Shown one piece after another: positions 6,427-8,649 of a stretch of 8,649 bases of DNA; within the stretch, counting starts at the first letter, position 1, and every line of letters begins with the position of its first letter. The notes beneath the pieces were generated by a model. It was not told the origin of the DNA, searched no databases, and saw only the letters and a list, made by a program, of their open reading frames with translations. The DNA lies in contig JACQBB010000320.1 of assembly GCA_016194625.1 (NCBI GenBank), positions 1-8,649 on the forward strand, given 5' to 3'. Source of the DNA: Elusimicrobiota bacterium (GTDB taxonomy: Bacteria > Elusimicrobiota > Elusimicrobia > UBA1565 > UBA9628). Made by a program: the position numbers and the translations under genes.

Positions 6427-7047
6427 ATGAAGACCCGGATCGCCGCCGCCGTCCTGCTGCTGTGCGCCGCCGCCGCGTCCGCCGCGCCGGCCAAGAAGAA
6501 GGACAAGCCCGCCGACGCCGCGCCTCCCGCCGAGGAGGCCGCCGACGACGCGAAGCCCGCGGCCGACGACGCCAAGCCCGGGGCGGCCGACGGCAAGAAG
6601 CGCGTCGAGGCGTACCTGGCCGCGCGCACGAAGAAGCTGGCCGACGCGCACGCCGCGCGGCTCGAGTTCTCGGCGCGGGAGAACCTGCTGTGGGAGGAGT
6701 TCTGGGGCAAGGTGCGCGACGCGCGCAAGACCTTCGAGCTGCGCACCGCGCGCCAGGCCGTCGACCTGTTCTCGACGCTGGAGACGCTGGACGCCAAGGA
6801 CCACGCCTCGACGGTGGCCGACTTCGAGAAGCTGCGCGGGACGATGGTGAAGTCGTTCGAGGCCCAGCAGAAGCAGAAGATGGTCGAGTTCTTCGCCGCG
6901 CGCGAAGCGCGCTGGAAGCAGTTCGCCGACGCGCAGGAGAAGGACCGCGTCGCGTTCGCCGCCGAGGCCGAGGCCGCCTGGCAGGCCGACAAGGACTTCC
7001 TGCGCTCCGTCTACGCGCCGTCGCCCGCGCCGTCCGCGAAGAACTAG
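6427..7047 (+). CDS. Small secreted Ala/Lys-rich, predicted coiled-coil protein of unknown function
   Basis: The 206-residue protein starts with a clear signal peptide: basic MKTR, hydrophobic core, and an ASA/AP cleavage site near residue 19. A disordered, charged linker follows (about 20-57; Ala, Lys, Asp, Pro), with a tandem heptapeptide ADDAKPA/ADDAKPG at 39-52. Residues about 58-195 look entirely helical, rich in Ala, Glu, Lys and Arg with regularly spaced Leu, Phe and Trp (LLWEEFWGKV, 87-96; MVEFFAAREARWKQF, 152-166). This suggests a long helical hairpin or coiled coil acting outside the cytoplasm. A Pro/Ala tail ends the chain. The single Cys (C13) lies in the hydrophobic core, and LLLC is a poor lipobox. 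The ATG has a good Shine-Dalgarno, GAGAGGAA, ending 5 nt upstream. I do not recognise a family. The gene is divergent from the TPR-protein gene and overlaps the end of recG. Confidence 0.82.
   Translation: MKTRIAAAVLLLCAAAASAAPAKKKDKPADAAPPAEEAADDAKPAADDAKPGAADGKKRVEAYLAARTKKLADAHAARLEFSARENLLWEEFWGKVRDARKTFELRTARQAVDLFSTLETLDAKDHASTVADFEKLRGTMVKSFEAQQKQKMVEFFAAREARWKQFADAQEKDRVAFAAEAEAAWQADKDFLRSVYAPSPAPSAKN
6541..6582 (+). repeat. Tandem 21-bp coding duplication (two copies)
   Basis: Positions 6541-6561 and 6562-6582 are adjacent 21-bp copies differing at two bases. They encode ADDAKPA and ADDAKPG in the disordered linker of the secreted protein. The number of copies may vary between strains. 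Confidence 0.75.
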
Positions 7048-8649
7048 GCCAGGTCGATCCAGTTCCAGCGCGCCTGGTACAGCGCGAGCAGGCGGCGCTT
7101 GAGCAGCGCGTGCTCGGGCGCCAGCAGCTTGGGGTCGGCGGCGAGCGTCTCGTCGGCGTCGGCGCGCGCGTCGGCCAGCAGCCCGGCGTCCTTGAACAGG
7201 TCGGCGACCTGCAGGGTGAGCTCGCCCGACTGCGCGGTGCCCAGCAGCTCGCCGGGGCCGCGTAGTTTCAAGTCCTCCTCGCCGATGCGGAAGCCGTCGC
7301 CGGTGGCGGCCATCGTCTCCAGGCGCACGCGCGCCTGCGGGGTCTTGGGGTCGGCGACCAGGAAGCACGACGACTCCGCGGCGCCGCGGCCGATGCGGCC
7401 GCGCAGCTGGTGGAGGCTGGCCAGGCCGAAGCGGTCGGCGTTCGAGATGACCATCACGGTCGCGTTGGGGACGTCGATGCCGACCTCGATGACCGGCGTG
7501 GCGACCAGCACCTGCGAGTCGCCGCGCGAGAACTCGTCCATCACGCGCGTCTTCTCCTTGCCCGCCATCGCGCCGTGGATCAGCGCGACCTTCAGGCCGG
7601 GGAACACGTCGGAGCGCAGGCGCTCGAACTCGGCCTTGGCCGACTGCAGGTCGAGCCGCGCCGACTCCTCGATGATCGGATACACGACGTAGGCCTGTCG
7701 CCCGGCGGCGACCTCGCGGCGGACCGCGGCGAAGGCCGCCGTCTCGTCGGCCAGCGCGGTCTTGATCGGCGTCCGGCCCGGCGGCAGCTCGTCGATCGTG
7801 GAGACCTCCAGGTCGCCGTACAGCGCGAGCGCGAGCGTGCGGGGGATGGGCGTGGCGGTCATCACCAGCAGGTCGATGCGCGCGCCTTTCTGGCGCAGCG
7901 TCGTGCGCTGGCGCACGCCGAACCGGTGCTGCTCGTCGACGATCGCCAGGCGCAGGTCCTTGAAATGGACGTCCTCCTCCAGCACCGCGTGCGTGCCGAC
8001 GACGATGTCCACCTCGCCGGCGGCGATCCGGGCCAGCACCTTCGCGCGCTCCTTCTTGGGCACGCGCGAGGTGAGCGACTCGACGCGCACCGGCAGGCCC
8101 TTCAGGAAGCGGTCGAGCGTCGCGCGGTGCTGGTCGGCCAGGATCTCGGTCGGCGCCATCAGCGCTCCCTGGCCGCCGTTCTCGACGGCGAGCAGGAGCG
8201 CCGACATCGCGACGACGGTCTTGCCCGAGCCGACGTCGCCCTGCAGGAGGCGCGTCATCGGGTGCGGCCGGCGCATGTCCTCGAAGATCTCGTTGATGAC
8301 GCGCTTCTGCGCGGCGGTCAGCTCGAAGCCGAGGCCCTGGCGGAAGGGAGTGAGCAGAGTGCGCTTGATCTCGTAGGTGTGCTGCTTCTGGATGCCGCGC
8401 GTCTGGCGGCGCTTCAGGATCCACGCGAGCTCGAGCAGGAGCAGTTCCTCGTACGCCAGGCGCGCGCGCGACGCCTCCAGCTCGGCCTCGGAGCGCGGGA
8501 AGTGCAGGCCGCGCAGGGCCTGGGCCGCGGCGAGCAGGCGGCGCTTGGCCATCAGCTCGGCGGGGACGGAGTCGGCGGCCCCGTCGGCGTGCGCCTCCAG
8601 CGCGGCGTGGGTCAGCTCGCGCGTGAAGCGCTGGGTCAGACCCTCGGTC
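7044..8649 (-). CDS. recG: ATP-dependent DNA helicase RecG (5' end beyond the right edge)
   Basis: RecG reverses stalled replication forks and moves Holliday-type junctions. The reading frame is open to the right edge. The first visible residues (TEGLTQRF) match the end of the RecG wedge (OB-fold) domain, so the gene continues outside; 534 residues are visible of a usual total near 700. In this numbering, helicase motif I is GDVGSGKT (137-144), motif II DEQHRFG (238-244), motif III TATPIPRT (264-271) and motif VI QLRGRIGRG (414-422). TPVIEVGIDVPNA (384-396) is the familiar RecG/Mfd stretch between them. The C-terminal RecG region has LRGPGELLGTAQSG (462-475) and ends in WNWIDLA. The Met codon at 8552-8550 is internal, not the start. 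The TAG stop shares CTAG with the stop of the convergent gene. Confidence 0.97.
   Translation of the reverse strand, partial: TEGLTQRFTRELTHAALEAHADGAADSVPAELMAKRRLLAAAQALRGLHFPRSEAELEASRARLAYEELLLLELAWILKRRQTRGIQKQHTYEIKRTLLTPFRQGLGFELTAAQKRVINEIFEDMRRPHPMTRLLQGDVGSGKTVVAMSALLLAVENGGQGALMAPTEILADQHRATLDRFLKGLPVRVESLTSRVPKKERAKVLARIAAGEVDIVVGTHAVLEEDVHFKDLRLAIVDEQHRFGVRQRTTLRQKGARIDLLVMTATPIPRTLALALYGDLEVSTIDELPPGRTPIKTALADETAAFAAVRREVAAGRQAYVVYPIIEESARLDLQSAKAEFERLRSDVFPGLKVALIHGAMAGKEKTRVMDEFSRGDSQVLVATPVIEVGIDVPNATVMVISNADRFGLASLHQLRGRIGRGAAESSCFLVADPKTPQARVRLETMAATGDGFRIGEEDLKLRGPGELLGTAQSGELTLQVADLFKDAGLLADARADADETLAADPKLLAPEHALLKRRLLALYQARWNWIDLA

Noticed and set aside
6427..6489. Lipoprotein signal in the small secreted protein (LLLC, Cys13)
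   Set aside because: Leu directly before the Cys is not acceptable to signal peptidase II, and a normal ASA/AP cleavage site follows.
6397..8424. A 675-codon minus-strand open frame spanning recG and the small secreted-protein gene
   Set aside because: It lies in a different frame from recG, has an Arg/Gly/Ala-rich low-complexity product, and overlaps two well-supported genes.
8550..8552. Treating this Met codon as the start of recG
   Set aside because: The frame continues upstream to the window edge with RecG-like sequence (TEGLTQRFTREL), so the Met is internal.

Overview
The window is very GC-rich bacterial DNA, roughly 70% GC by eye, and densely coding. The gene families are ordinary bacterial ones: a B12-dependent methionine synthase, RecG, a YtrA-type GntR regulator with an ABC exporter, and two exported proteins. 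Two proteins with signal-peptide-like N-termini suggest secretion to a periplasm or cell surface. I cannot place the organism from sequence alone. A high-GC lineage such as Elusimicrobiota, Acidobacteriota or a myxobacterium-like group would fit, but this is a guess.

Layout, left to right. Positions 1-1723 (minus strand) hold a compact three-gene operon: a YtrA-subfamily GntR repressor, an ABC ATPase and an ABC-2-like permease that runs off the left edge. Each junction is a 4-base ATGA overlap. In front of the regulator lies a near-perfect sigma70-type promoter, with a perfect 8+8 inverted repeat covering the end of its -10 box and the predicted transcription start. This is the expected arrangement for autorepression. 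Positions 1788-5321 (minus) are a complete metH, 1177 codons, with all four modules and their key residues. Its 146-bp upstream region (5322-5467) holds a promoter, about 105 nt of predicted leader, and a strong hairpin followed by a T-run that ends right at the metH Shine-Dalgarno sequence. Because the hairpin lies between the only visible promoter and the start codon, it looks like a transcription attenuator, possibly a riboswitch of a kind I do not recognise.

Positions 5468-6334 (minus) encode an exported protein with C-terminal TPR-like helices. Its GTG start sits just where transcription from a TATAAT box should begin, so its mRNA may be leaderless. Positions 6427-7047 (plus) encode a small secreted, Ala/Lys-rich, probably coiled-coil protein with its own promoter. 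It converges on recG (7044 to beyond 8649, minus), and the two stop codons share the palindrome CTAG.

The clearest candidate for something undescribed is the metH leader. The rest is well-explained housekeeping and accessory content. There is no mobile element, CRISPR array, tRNA or rRNA that I can see, and no gap over 300 bp without a gene.
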